DNA of 27,145 nt from Mageeibacillus sp. UBA3708 (GCA_002371375.1 DFIB01000154.1:1-27145), one strand, 5' to 3'; positions 1-8,257 are shown, numbered from the stretch's first letter. Made by a program: numbers and translations. The notes: generated by a model not told the origin, from the sequence alone.

Positions 1-13
1 CGGAACAGAATTA

Positions 14-77
14 CTGCGCACGCAGACTAAATGTTCCACTAAATTGATTCAGATTCACAAGTTTACTGCGTACGCAG
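14..77. repeat. Pair of 12-bp palindromes in gene-free start of window
   Basis: CTGCGCACGCAG at 14-25 (one mismatch from perfect) and CTGCGTACGCAG at 66-77 (perfect) lie 52 bp apart. The inner halves, ACGCAG followed by ACTA and TTTA followed by CTGCGTAC, recur with nearly the same spacing (45-46 bp) at 15042-15096, so this looks like a dispersed repeat. The rest of 78-164 holds two short hairpins, TGTTCC/GGAACA at 117-132 and CACGG/CCGTG at 138-150, just beyond the stop codon of the minus-strand gene. Neither has a T-run, so a terminator role is uncertain. Confidence 0.55.
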
Positions 78-164
78 CCAATTAAATCAACTTTTCCTTA
101 ACTTAACGACATCGTGCTGTTCCTTTGGGAACAATCCCACGGATTCCGTGAAGAACCAAAAGTT

Positions 165-1442
165 TTATGACGGCAGTCTGTGCCTTGGAAGAAGTTTGGG
201 AAATGGTCCCCGGACATCAAACGGAATGGACATTTCATTAAATACCTCATTCAGTGCTTCTGCATACTTACCGGTCCTTATCACCTGCGGAAGCATAAAA
301 AATATCTTGTCTCCTAATGATGTCACTTCACAAACGATATGTCCCTCGACAATTATGGTATAGTCTTCAACATAGTCTGCGATCTCGCCCCAGTCCGCAC
401 GGCCGCTGTAATTACATATAAATGTATTCTTACGGGCACCCTTACCTGTTCCGTAATTATTCTTAGCGGCATATTTCTTCTTTGCTTTCAGACCGGATTC
501 ATTGTCTATTCCGTCATAATATGCAAATATCCGTCTCAACTGATGGCCACTTACCGTAGGATCCTTCTGCAAAAGAATCTGTCCCCTTGTCATTGTTCCG
601 AGTTTATCCATATCCCATTTAAGCATATCTCTGTCATAGTCAATATATATCTGCGACAGCAGGTCTTGGTGGGAATATGTAAGGCCTATTTCCTCAGTCG
701 GATTATGCGCGATCTTGGCACCGATCACCTTATGCTTTGCAGGCAGGACCTTATCGAGCATCTTTGCGGTTGCAACAGTAAAAAATGACTGTATGCTGGC
801 ATCATTAGCTTTGGCAAACCTGACAATATCTTCCTGCCTGAAAGTATATAAGCGGTAGCTTGCTTCTCTCACAAAGGGATTGATCATACCATTAATGTAA
901 TCCCCATACATCATAAAGGGATTCTTGGATTCCGGTTCAAACAAAGGTCCGTCATCCGGAAGCATATCAAGTGCCGGTTCCACATCCTCTCCCTCAAGAA
1001 GTTTGTCTCCGGGTTTACGTATTCCCGGTGCGTCGGGTTCAATATTATATTTATTTTTCACGTATTGATATACATTAGTCATAACCCACGGCTGTGCGCC
1101 CTTACCGCCGCATATGCTGTGACTGATGTTAAAGTAAATGGTGCGTCCTTCATATTCGACGTAACAAAAATGCCCGTTAACCTCCCCGCTGCACAGATCC
1201 TTGGCTCTGCCGTCAACAGGAAACACCATAATATCTTTGTTGTTCGGCTCCAGCAGGAAACCGCCTTCATTATCGACTGTCACTTTCCTTGCAAAATAAG
1301 GATATCTGACTATTGCTTCATTGACAGATATGCGCAGGATATCAGGGTCAATCTCATCCTTCATTGTAACCCTGATCCTCATAGTATAATGGAAATGTTT
1401 CTCACTGAGATATAGACGATAAGTATCAACACTGTACTTCAC
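165..1442 (-). CDS. CAT/condensation-fold acyltransferase-like protein
   Basis: A 425-aa protein with the layout of the chloramphenicol-acetyltransferase/NRPS-condensation/wax-ester-synthase superfamily. The N-terminal half begins with a typical YRLYLSEKHFHYT segment. The position of the HHxxxDG motif is held by S107-H108-S-I-C-G112-G113, so the catalytic second His is present while the first His and the Asp are replaced. The start is GTG (1440-1442), chosen because GGAGGA sits 7 bases upstream. No carrier-protein or adenylation domain is nearby, so this is a stand-alone enzyme and the acyl donor and acceptor cannot be read from the sequence. It lies 90 bp downstream of the DUF1275 gene on the same strand and may be cotranscribed with it. 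The fold is inferred from the general pattern; the substrate is unknown. Confidence 0.7.
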   Translation of the reverse strand: MKYSVDTYRLYLSEKHFHYTMRIRVTMKDEIDPDILRISVNEAIVRYPYFARKVTVDNEGGFLLEPNNKDIMVFPVDGRAKDLCSGEVNGHFCYVEYEGRTIYFNISHSICGGKGAQPWVMTNVYQYVKNKYNIEPDAPGIRKPGDKLLEGEDVEPALDMLPDDGPLFEPESKNPFMMYGDYINGMINPFVREASYRLYTFRQEDIVRFAKANDASIQSFFTVATAKMLDKVLPAKHKVIGAKIAHNPTEEIGLTYSHQDLLSQIYIDYDRDMLKWDMDKLGTMTRGQILLQKDPTVSGHQLRRIFAYYDGIDNESGLKAKKKYAAKNNYGTGKGARKNTFICNYSGRADWGEIADYVEDYTIIVEGHIVCEVTSLGDKIFFMLPQVIRTGKYAEALNEVFNEMSIPFDVRGPFPKLLPRHRLPS

Positions 1443-1532
1443 GATTGACTCCTCCGAACACGTGTGATTATATCACAAAAGTAAAGATTATTTGATTTTT
1501 CTTTGCTTTCTATCCGGCTATTCGGAGCCGGG

Positions 1533-2198
1533 TCATTTTGCCTTATCGCTTGTCATCATCAATGTAACCAGGAGAAGAATCGCTGATGAGATCCAAATAG
1601 TTCCCGCACCAATCCTGGCAGACAGTATTCCGCCAACTCCGGCTCCGATTGCAAATATGAAGATTATGGCAAAGAAATGCATTGCCTTGTAAAGTGATTC
1701 CTTCTCACCCGTTCTGAAGTACTGGGACAGTCCTTCCGTGCCACTGCGCAGATTCCCGATACACATTGTACTGGCGTATCCGTAACCATGAACCTTCCTG
1801 AATGCCTGCACCTGCATTGCGCAGGAGAAAGATACCATGATATTTGCAAGCATGTTTAATCCGGAAGGCAGAAATCCCACAATAAGCAGCATGAACACCT
1901 CTACGAGAAGTATAATCTGCCTCCAATGCACTTTGCTGTAATTCTTGAATCTGCTCTCTATCCTCTCTGCAAGAAATACACCTGCGGCAAAGGAGATTAT
2001 CGGGAGCATATAGCTTAATCCCTTATCCCAGTCGCCCAACATAAAACTCTGACTCATCAGTACCACATTGCCGGTCTGGGCATTTGCAAATACCCCGCCC
2101 CTGACATTGTATGAATATGCATCCTGAAGTCCCCCGGAGAATGAAAGCAGAACGCTCAGCCGCAAACTCTCTGATATCTGAGTTTTTGCCTGTATCAT
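1533..2198 (-). CDS. YoaK/DUF1275 family membrane protein
   Basis: A 221-aa integral membrane protein with about six hydrophobic segments. The N-terminal stretch SFSGGLQDAYSYNVRGGVFA followed by NAQTGN is the hallmark of the DUF1275 (YoaK-like) family, whose function is not established. A second conserved patch, RKVHGYGYASTMCIGNLRSG, lies in the middle. I start at the ATG at 2196-2198 because GGAGGATTCTG precedes it at proper spacing; the longer open frame upstream starts with residues that do not fit the family. It reads toward the acyltransferase-like gene and could share its transcript. Family assignment is secure; role is not. Confidence 0.85.
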   Translation of the reverse strand: MIQAKTQISESLRLSVLLSFSGGLQDAYSYNVRGGVFANAQTGNVVLMSQSFMLGDWDKGLSYMLPIISFAAGVFLAERIESRFKNYSKVHWRQIILLVEVFMLLIVGFLPSGLNMLANIMVSFSCAMQVQAFRKVHGYGYASTMCIGNLRSGTEGLSQYFRTGEKESLYKAMHFFAIIFIFAIGAGVGGILSARIGAGTIWISSAILLLVTLMMTSDKAK

Positions 2199-2396
2199 CA
2201 GAATCCTCCAAACCATACAAATTAAAATCCGCCGGCAAATTATATCTACACTAAGGAACAGATCGGGCAGAGAGCACAACTGAAGTTGAAGCTGATTGGA
2301 TAATTATTGCACATCCCCTATTATTATAACCCCTTTCGCCAAGAGTGGAGGATTTAAAAATGCACAAAAATGAAAGTCAAAGATGGTCAAAAATAA

Positions 2397-2423
2397 TTAG
2401 CACTCACCTCTTGCGAGTGCTAA
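2397..2423 (+). promoter_or_regulatory. CIRCE element (HrcA operator)
   Basis: TTAGCACTC (2397-2405), a 9-base spacer, and GAGTGCTAA (2415-2423) match the CIRCE consensus (TTAGCACTC-N9-GAGTGCTAA) perfectly. CIRCE is the operator of the heat-shock repressor HrcA. It overlaps the -35 region of the hsp20 promoter, so repression by occlusion is expected. Confidence 0.96.
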
Positions 2424-2438
2424 TTGACGGACTATAAT
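2411..2438 (+). promoter_or_regulatory. hsp20 promoter (sigma-A type)
   Basis: A perfect -10 TATAAT lies at 2433-2438. TTGCGA at 2411-2416, inside CIRCE, is the best -35 with 16-bp spacing. Transcription would start near 2445, leaving a leader of about 80 bases before the hsp20 start codon. Confidence 0.7.
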
Positions 2439-2526
2439 GTAGTCAGAACAAAGGAACGAGGATCAAAGAAGAGATCAGACCTCCACCTCTTGCTCGGATA
2501 ACAACAATTCAAAGGAGATGATTAGT

Positions 2527-2970
2527 ATGTTGATGTCCGGTTTATTTGGAGAAGATTTGTTTGATGATTTTTGGGGTTTCCCTACAAGAGAGCTTGCCAA
2601 TATCGACAAGCAGCTTTACGGAAAACATGCGCAGAACCTCATGAAGTGTGATGTACACGAGAATGAGACAGATTATGAGATGGATATGGATCTTCCCGGA
2701 TTTAAGAAAGATCAGATCAACATCAATCTGGAGAACGGTTATCTCACCATCAGCGCTTCAAAAGAGCATGACAATGAGAAAAAGAAGCATGGTAAGGTAA
2801 TCCGTCAGGAGAGATATGCAGGTTCTATGCAGAGGAGTTTTTATGTTGGCGACGGCGTAAAGACTGAGGATGTTAAGGCAAAGTTCGAAGATGGTGTTCT
2901 GAAACTCAATATTCCGAAGAAAGAACTCAAAGAACTTCCTTCCAATACAACTATTGCAATTGAAGGATAA
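2527..2970 (+). CDS. hsp20: Small heat shock protein Hsp20 (alpha-crystallin family)
   Basis: A 147-aa ATP-independent holdase that binds unfolding proteins during stress. The alpha-crystallin domain spans roughly residues 35-140, with the conserved MDMDLPGFKKDQI strand and the FEDGVLKLNIPK motif near the C-terminus. The start at 2527 is preferred: AAAGGAG ends at 2517, 9 bases upstream. An ATG at 2518 directly abuts the ribosome site and is too close. The gene is single, with its own CIRCE-overlapped promoter and a terminator right behind the stop, so control by HrcA is expected rather than by CtsR or sigma-B. Confidence 0.95.
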   Translation: MLMSGLFGEDLFDDFWGFPTRELANIDKQLYGKHAQNLMKCDVHENETDYEMDMDLPGFKKDQININLENGYLTISASKEHDNEKKKHGKVIRQERYAGSMQRSFYVGDGVKTEDVKAKFEDGVLKLNIPKKELKELPSNTTIAIEG

Positions 2971-2990
2971 GGACAATTACAAGTCGTAAC

Positions 2991-3028
2991 AAAGGACCCG
3001 GGGCTTCAATCTCCGGGCCCTTTCTTTT
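2991..3028 (+). terminator. Rho-independent terminator of hsp20
   Basis: AAAGG-A-CCCGG pairs with CCGGG-C-CCTTT (one A/C mismatch) around a short loop and is followed by TTTCTTTT. It starts 20 bases after the hsp20 stop codon. Confidence 0.85.
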
Positions 3029-3103
3029 GGGTGGCACGTATTAATCTATTGATGAACAACAGGTAAGTTCAAGTAATATCTGTCTCTTATCTTCATGATC
3101 TTA

Positions 3104-3565
3104 TCAGTCCTGCTTCGGAGGATGTTCGCTGATAAACTTTTCCAGTATCTCTGCAGCATCTCCGATGATCTCGGCACACGGTCTTCTCTTATAGTAACCT
3201 TCAGTACGTGCCTCAGGTACAGGAGCATCATGCTTAACGCTGAGCCCCAGCATCTCGCGGCACACGATGGTACCGTGCACTTCCTCAAACTCTTTGGCAA
3301 GTTCCTGGATCTTTGAATAAAGCTCAGTCTTGGGTGCACCTGTCTCATTGCCCGGATAGCCGTACAGGAGACCTGCGATCATGAACATCCCCGTGACCGA
3401 GCCGCACACTTCGCGCAACCTGCCCATACCTCCTCCGAAAGAAGATGCAAGCTTCATCAATGTCTCCTCATCACCGGGAAGAAGATCCATAAAGGCAAGC
3501 ATTATAGACTGCGAACAGTTGTACCCTTGCTTGAAATTATTCATCGCGGACTCTCTGCGCGTCAT
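3104..3565 (-). CDS. C_GCAxxG_C_C family probable redox protein
   Basis: A 153-aa cytoplasmic protein of the C_GCAxxG_C_C family, named for its spaced cysteines. Visible are the GYNCSQSI motif near residue 15, SFGGGMGRLREVCGSVTG in the middle, and single cysteines in HGTIVCREMLG and RRPCAEII. Members are thought to bind metal or take part in redox chemistry, but no reaction is established. The start at 3563-3565 is chosen because GGAGAGG lies 6 bases upstream; the two in-frame upstream ATGs (one of them inside that ribosome site) lack their own. It converges with hsp20 and is monocistronic. Confidence 0.85.
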   Translation of the reverse strand: MTRRESAMNNFKQGYNCSQSIMLAFMDLLPGDEETLMKLASSFGGGMGRLREVCGSVTGMFMIAGLLYGYPGNETGAPKTELYSKIQELAKEFEEVHGTIVCREMLGLSVKHDAPVPEARTEGYYKRRPCAEIIGDAAEILEKFISEHPPKQD

Positions 3566-3763
3566 AGCGTACCTCTCCATTATCCGCAGAAACCGTGGGC
3601 GCATTCCGCCGGTTCCTGCCCTTATTACGATGAATGATATGATTTATAGTGATTCATGTCAATGTGCCTTGGTATGTGTGAACAAAAAAAGACTTGAAAA
3701 CAATTTTTAATCATATTAGCCTCATATCAGGACGTCCGAATCCCACATGAGAGAAGGCATTGT

Positions 3764-4777
3764 ATGAACAAAGAACAGCTTCATGAGTTTATTGATGAGA
3801 GCACAGGCAACGAGAGCAACATCTGCCAGATATGCGTGGTAAGGTCAGGCGTTACCGTCTATGAAGATTGCTGGCGCGGCTATAAGCTGGATGACTCCGT
3901 TAACGTCAATTCAGTGACCAAGGGAGTGATGTCGCTCCTTACAGGTATTGCAATAGACAAAGGATACATCACAGGCGTTGAGCAGAAGGTCATGGATTTT
4001 TTTCCGGATTACACGGTCAAACGCGGAGAGAAGACCATCTATGACGTTACCGTAAGGCACCTTCTGACGATGACCGCTCCCTACAAGTACAGCTCAGAGC
4101 CGTGGACAAAGATCTGCACCTCCGGAGACTGGACCCTGGCCGCACTTGATTACCTCGGCGGACGCAGGGGAATAACCGGCGAGTTCAAGTATGCAACATT
4201 GGGGATACAGATACTCGCCGGAATAATTGAGAGGGCATCGGGAATCAAATGCATTGATCTGGCGAACAGGTATCTGTTCCTGCCTCTGGGAATCCCGGAG
4301 CATTATATACACGGGGACAGCTCCAAGGAGGACCAGTTCGATTTCTTCATGAACAAGTGCCCGCGGAAGAACGAATGGTATTCGGATCCGCAGGGCACGG
4401 TGACGGCCGGATGGGGTCTGTGCTCATCCGCAAGAGATCTCGCGAGGATCGGAGAACTTGTCGCAGGCGGCGGAATGTATAACGGAAAGCGGATCATCCC
4501 GTCGGAGTATCTGAACGACATGACAACAACTCATCTGAAGCTCGGCGAGCGGTTCGGGAACATGAACTACGGATACCTGTGGTACATGCCTCATGATGAA
4601 GGATCTGTCTGTTGTGCCATCGGCGACAGCGGCAACATCATCTACACCGATAAGGAGACAGGGATCTCAGTCGGAATGACAGGCACATTCAAGCCCCGGA
4701 TATTCGACCGGGTGGAGTTCATCGAGAAGATGATAATACCGATTGCCTGTTCTGTCACCCTCCAAGGTTCTTCCTGA
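3764..4777 (+). CDS. Serine hydrolase, beta-lactamase (class C/PBP-like) family
   Basis: A 337-aa serine hydrolase of the beta-lactamase-related family. The nucleophile motif SxxK is S50-V-T-K53. The second motif is Y143-A-T145 rather than the usual YxN. The third region is IGDSGNII (286-293), resembling the HxG/GxxGN segment of EstB-like esterases. There is no signal peptide or membrane anchor, so it is probably cytoplasmic and more likely an esterase or peptidase than an antibiotic-hydrolysing enzyme. The last 23 bases overlap the 3' end of the convergent XRE-AbrB gene, so the two transcripts can pair at their tails. GAGAAGG 7 bases before the ATG supports the start. Confidence 0.82.
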   Translation: MNKEQLHEFIDESTGNESNICQICVVRSGVTVYEDCWRGYKLDDSVNVNSVTKGVMSLLTGIAIDKGYITGVEQKVMDFFPDYTVKRGEKTIYDVTVRHLLTMTAPYKYSSEPWTKICTSGDWTLAALDYLGGRRGITGEFKYATLGIQILAGIIERASGIKCIDLANRYLFLPLGIPEHYIHGDSSKEDQFDFFMNKCPRKNEWYSDPQGTVTAGWGLCSSARDLARIGELVAGGGMYNGKRIIPSEYLNDMTTTHLKLGERFGNMNYGYLWYMPHDEGSVCCAIGDSGNIIYTDKETGISVGMTGTFKPRIFDRVEFIEKMIIPIACSVTLQGSS

Positions 4778-5180
4778 TCCTGTTGGCCAGATCAAGGAAA
4801 TTCTGAGCCTTGACGATCGCGATGCCCTGACCTTCGTCTCCGAGCACGACAACCTGGTCACCCGGCTTTATATCGAACAATTTACGTGCTTTGGCGGGGA
4901 TGACTATCTGTCCTTTATCACCTACCGTAACAACGCCGAACAGGTGCTTGCCTCTTGGAGGAAGATCAAGACCAAGATTCTCCTCGGAAGAATAGTTGAC
5001 AAGGTCATCGAGTGATATCCCGAAAGCATCTGCGATGAGCTTGCTCCGTTCAAGATCCGGAACCGATTCTCCCGATTCCCATTTTGCCACCGACTGCCTT
5101 GTGACCCCGACGATGTCCGCCAGATCCTCCTGGGTCATACAGTGAAGCTTGCGCAATTGAATGAGATTATCTTTGAGCAT
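4755..5180 (-). CDS. XRE-family HTH regulator fused to a SpoVT/AbrB domain
   Basis: A 141-aa transcription regulator with two DNA-binding modules. Residues about 1-60 form an XRE helix-turn-helix (TQEDLADIVGVTRQSVAKWE), and residues about 80-135 form an AbrB/SpoVT swapped-hairpin domain (GVVTVGDKGQIVIPAKARKL, then GDQVVVL). The start ATG at 5178-5180 has AAAGGAG upstream and lies 14 bases inside the end of the membrane acyltransferase gene, so the two are translationally coupled. The acyltransferase is its likely regulatory target or partner. Its 3' end overlaps the convergent serine hydrolase. Both domains are clear. Confidence 0.88.
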   Translation of the reverse strand: MLKDNLIQLRKLHCMTQEDLADIVGVTRQSVAKWESGESVPDLERSKLIADAFGISLDDLVNYSSEENLGLDLPPRGKHLFGVVTVGDKGQIVIPAKARKLFDIKPGDQVVVLGDEGQGIAIVKAQNFLDLANRIRKNLGG

Positions 5181-6258
5181 CCTTTCTCTCCTTTCGTCTG
5201 CTGATACCCAGTACAGCCCAGCGCCAGAACGGTATTCTTGATATAACTGCATTGAGCAGATAAGCCCCTGCAAATCCCGCAACGGCACTTAGCAGATATG
5301 CGGCAACGGGCGGGATCAAGCCGGGCTTCGCCAGGTACAGAGCCACCGATGAGATCCCCAGATAATGGAAGATGTAGAGTCCGTAATTTCTCTTAGACAT
5401 CCATTCCGTGAATCTGTTGCTGAAATCACCGAATCTTGCCATACCGCCAAGCATCGCCAGGCTTGCAAAATATCCGTAACCCAGGAACAGCGGTGTCTTG
5501 TAGACCGGGTTATCAGCATAATTATACCCGAAGAATGTACGGCAGAAAACGATGCAGAGAATGATCGACGCCGGTAAGAACAGAGGGAACCACCTTTCGA
5601 GGGTATGAATGACCTCATCGTGTGAGAAAACGAAGTATCCCAGCAGGAACATCAGGAAATACAGTCCGAACCTGTACACGACGATTACCGGCGTATTGAG
5701 GATCTGTCCCGCTCCCCACACTGCAACTGACAGCAGGAGGATCACGACGATCCCGGTCTTCCTGCATACGTTCCAAAGACGGTCCCTGTCGATCCGGCGG
5801 ATGAGCACAAGTGCCATCGAGAAAAGCCAAAGCAACTGTATATACCACAAAACGCCGATACCGCTGGCAATGGTGGCAATGATAACGCCGACCAACGGCA
5901 TTTGTGCGCTGTCTATGGCTCCTGCTATGCTTACGTTCACATAGCCCTGAATGAACTGAAATGCGAACAGACCGACCGTGGCCGGAACAAGAAGCTTTGT
6001 CGTCCTGCTCCTGATGAATTCCTTTGATGTGTGCCGGTCGAGATAGAGTCTGGAACTGATGCCCGAGACCGTGAAGAGAAGGGGCATGATCCAGGGATAA
6101 ATGATGTACATGATCACATCGTAATACTGCACGTCGAGGCCGGTGATCTTCCCGACTACACCTGCGATACCTTCGCTGTTGTACATATAGAAAACATGGT
6201 ATATCACGACCATAACAACCGTTATCCACCTGATGTTGTCCAAATAGTGTTTCCTCAT
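5167..6258 (-). CDS. Acyltransferase family 3 membrane protein
   Basis: A 363-aa multi-pass membrane protein (about ten hydrophobic segments) of the acyltransferase_3 (OafA/NolL-like) family, which moves acyl groups onto surface sugars. The N-terminus RKHYLDNIRWITVVMVVIYH carries the usual DNIRxxxxxxVVxxH pattern with the catalytic His in the first helix, and SRLYLDRHTSKEFIRSRTTK is the typical cytoplasmic Arg-rich loop. The start at 6256-6258 follows AAAGGTGG; the longer open frame upstream is not family-like. It is first in a two-gene unit with the XRE-AbrB regulator. The acceptor molecule is unknown. Confidence 0.87.
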   Translation of the reverse strand: MRKHYLDNIRWITVVMVVIYHVFYMYNSEGIAGVVGKITGLDVQYYDVIMYIIYPWIMPLLFTVSGISSRLYLDRHTSKEFIRSRTTKLLVPATVGLFAFQFIQGYVNVSIAGAIDSAQMPLVGVIIATIASGIGVLWYIQLLWLFSMALVLIRRIDRDRLWNVCRKTGIVVILLLSVAVWGAGQILNTPVIVVYRFGLYFLMFLLGYFVFSHDEVIHTLERWFPLFLPASIILCIVFCRTFFGYNYADNPVYKTPLFLGYGYFASLAMLGGMARFGDFSNRFTEWMSKRNYGLYIFHYLGISSVALYLAKPGLIPPVAAYLLSAVAGFAGAYLLNAVISRIPFWRWAVLGISRRKERKDAQR

Positions 6259-6391
6259 ACTTATACCACCTTTGCAACTTGTTTTAACACAATTATAGAA
6301 GCGCACAATAAGGCAGTCCACCAACCAAAGCGGACATTTGCACGCAGTCTGTGTTAATTTCAGTTGCAGATCATACTATTCAGACAGGCAG

Positions 6392-7255
6392 CTACTCGAA
6401 AAGCTCTTCCTTGATATCCTCGATATTCCTCTCGGAAAGGATTCCGGGAACAGTAAGATGACTGTAAAGTCTCATGGCGAGATCAAGAGTTCTGATCTGC
6501 TTCTCCTTGGCCACGATCATAGCGTGATCCTCAGTACCGAGATACGACGAGATGAATACATTCCAGATCCTCAGGGCTTCCTCATATGTGAACTTGCTGA
6601 GCAGGCCATTCCTGGCCTCCGGAGTCGCATATTTGCCGTGATTGCGGAAGAGACTGTACATCGGAGTAAGGTCGAAAAGAGGATCCCCCATGGCCGCATT
6701 GCCGAGATCGATAAAAAGATATTCGTCATTCTGAACGATCACATTACCTATATAGCACATGCCGTGCAGGAAAGTATCAGTCTCCGGAATCTCTTCGAAT
6801 ATCGCCATCAGCTTATCCTTCTCGCCGGGATTCAGCGAGATCTTGTTCTCGGATATGTTCTTCAGCCAGTGCTCCCTCTCAGACCTGAACACCGAAGGGC
6901 TGACTCTGATGCTGTGTATCTTCCTGACTGCATCAGCCAAACGCCTGATATAGTCATCCATATGCTCCTTGTCGCTCAGGATAAGGTCGACCAGGTTCTT
7001 GCAGTCGTTCATTACATAGATCTTGCCAAATCTGTTGCCTACCCTGACAACCTCATATGAAACAGCCGCAGGAACCCCGGCTGCAAAGGCATTGCGTGCA
7101 TTCACATTGTCACGCTCAATAAAAAGATCGTAACTTGCCTTAGGAGAAAACAACTTAACAATATTCTTATCATCGAGACGGTACATGTCTCCGAGCATCG
7201 TTCCGCCGATCCTCTCCTTGCCTTCAACGCTGATCTCTTTGATTATGGAAGTCAT
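6392..7255 (-). CDS. APH-fold protein-kinase-like protein, TIGR02172-like, catalytic Asp missing
   Basis: A 287-aa cytoplasmic protein of the aminoglycoside phosphotransferase/choline kinase fold, closest in pattern to the TIGR02172 putative kinase family. Features: a nucleotide-loop-like start, E at 47 in FIERDNVNARNAF, and metal-binding D183 in FIDLGNAAMGDPLFDL. The catalytic loop reads H164-G-M166-C-Y-I-G-N171, where the family usually has HGD; the catalytic Asp is replaced by Met, and the DNA reads ATG there without ambiguity. It may be inactive or work differently. A -10-like TATAAT on the minus strand at 7289-7294 and a GGAGG site 11 bases before the ATG suggest its own promoter. Confidence 0.78.
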   Translation of the reverse strand: MTSIIKEISVEGKERIGGTMLGDMYRLDDKNIVKLFSPKASYDLFIERDNVNARNAFAAGVPAAVSYEVVRVGNRFGKIYVMNDCKNLVDLILSDKEHMDDYIRRLADAVRKIHSIRVSPSVFRSEREHWLKNISENKISLNPGEKDKLMAIFEEIPETDTFLHGMCYIGNVIVQNDEYLFIDLGNAAMGDPLFDLTPMYSLFRNHGKYATPEARNGLLSKFTYEEALRIWNVFISSYLGTEDHAMIVAKEKQIRTLDLAMRLYSHLTVPGILSERNIEDIKEELFE

Positions 7256-7333
7256 GATACTCTGCTACCTCCGCTGTCTTGTCTGTATATTATATAACTT
7301 ATCCGGGAGGATTGCATTTACGATTTGTTCACA

Positions 7334-8179
7334 TCAGTAATCATCAAGAAAGCAGATCCGCTTCCCGTCCTTCTTGTAAGCGATGACCGCATCCAGATCT
7401 ATATTCTCAACGCTACTGAATATATTGGCCTCAACTGAAGGATTGATCTCCCTGAGCGACGCGATGAGCTTCTTTATCTCCCGCCTTTTGGACGATGTGC
7501 CTGAAGCTTCTTCACCGTCTGTTTCTGAGGCGGCCCTGCAAGCGCATCTCAGGAAGTGCAGCCCGTTATAGTCCCTCCATGCGCATATGTCTTTCTCCCT
7601 GATCAGATACATGGGCCGTATCAGCTCCATCCCCCCGTAGTTCCTGCTCCTGAGCTTAGGCATCATAGTGCGTATCTGACCGCCGTATAACATCCCCATC
7701 AGCGTAGTCTCGATCACATCATCGTAGTGATGACCGAGTGCGATCTTATTGCATCCGAGCCCGCGCGCTTTGCTGTACAGATGTCCCCGCCTCATCCTGG
7801 CGCAGAGATAACAACTGCCCTTATCAGCCTTATTGACCTCATCAAAAATACTGCTCTCAAACATAGTCAGAGGGATCCCGAGATCCGCCGCATTGCGTGC
7901 GATCAGGTCCCTGTTCTCCCTGTCGTATCCGGGATCCATGGCCAGGAAAACCAGTTCAAAATCAACCTTGCGGTGCCTTTGTATCTCCTGCATAAGCTTG
8001 GCCATGAGCATGGAATCCTTTCCGCCGGAGATGCAAACGGCGATGCGGTCCCCCTCACTTATCAGCTGATAATCTCTGCACGCCCTCGCGAAAGGCTCCA
8101 TCAGCTGCCTGTGGAATCCGTTTCTTATGCTCTCCTCGGCTTTGGCCTGCCTGTCCGCATTCATTGCTGTATCATTCAT
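7334..8179 (-). CDS. TtcA-like PP-loop ATPase (tRNA 2-thiocytidine synthesis family)
   Basis: A 281-aa protein of the PP-loop ATPase family that includes TtcA, which adds sulfur to C32 of tRNA. The PP-loop SGGKDS is at 51-56. C123-x2-C126 and a further cysteine pair in RCAC (212-214) fit the three cysteines that hold the iron-sulfur cluster in TtcA. GHHYDDVIETTL (149-160) is the family's GHHxDD signature. An unusual charged Ser/Glu/Lys insert follows RCACRA. The ribosome site before 8179 is weak (GGATACGATAA), and a second ATG five codons in is possible. Whether it modifies tRNA or another substrate cannot be told from sequence. Confidence 0.82.
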   Translation of the reverse strand: MNDTAMNADRQAKAEESIRNGFHRQLMEPFARACRDYQLISEGDRIAVCISGGKDSMLMAKLMQEIQRHRKVDFELVFLAMDPGYDRENRDLIARNAADLGIPLTMFESSIFDEVNKADKGSCYLCARMRRGHLYSKARGLGCNKIALGHHYDDVIETTLMGMLYGGQIRTMMPKLRSRNYGGMELIRPMYLIREKDICAWRDYNGLHFLRCACRAASETDGEEASGTSSKRREIKKLIASLREINPSVEANIFSSVENIDLDAVIAYKKDGKRICFLDDY

Positions 8180-8257
8180 TTATCGTATCCATGTCCGTTA
8201 TCTTGATCCCCGGGGTATTCAGCATCTCGAAAGGCCGGCTGCGGTACCCTGTGAGAG

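Noticed and set aside
2424..2438. TTGACG at 2424 as -35 of the hsp20 promoter
   Set aside because: Only 3 bases separate it from TATAAT, far too close; TTGCGA at 2411 has proper spacing.
3764..4777. Antibiotic-resistance beta-lactamase
   Set aside because: No signal peptide, the YxN motif is YAT and no KTG motif is seen; a serine esterase or peptidase is more likely.
5609..6277. Long frames in both directions over the membrane acyltransferase (111 and 220 codons)
   Set aside because: Composition lacks membrane or domain pattern (Arg/His-rich); they are shadows of the acyltransferase frame.
6338..7060. 240-codon plus-strand frame opposite the kinase-like gene
   Set aside because: Shadow frame: the opposite strand carries the recognisable APH-fold protein with ribosome site.
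7727..8206. 159-codon plus-strand frame opposite the TtcA-like gene
   Set aside because: Antisense shadow of a gene with clear PP-loop motifs; no ribosome site.
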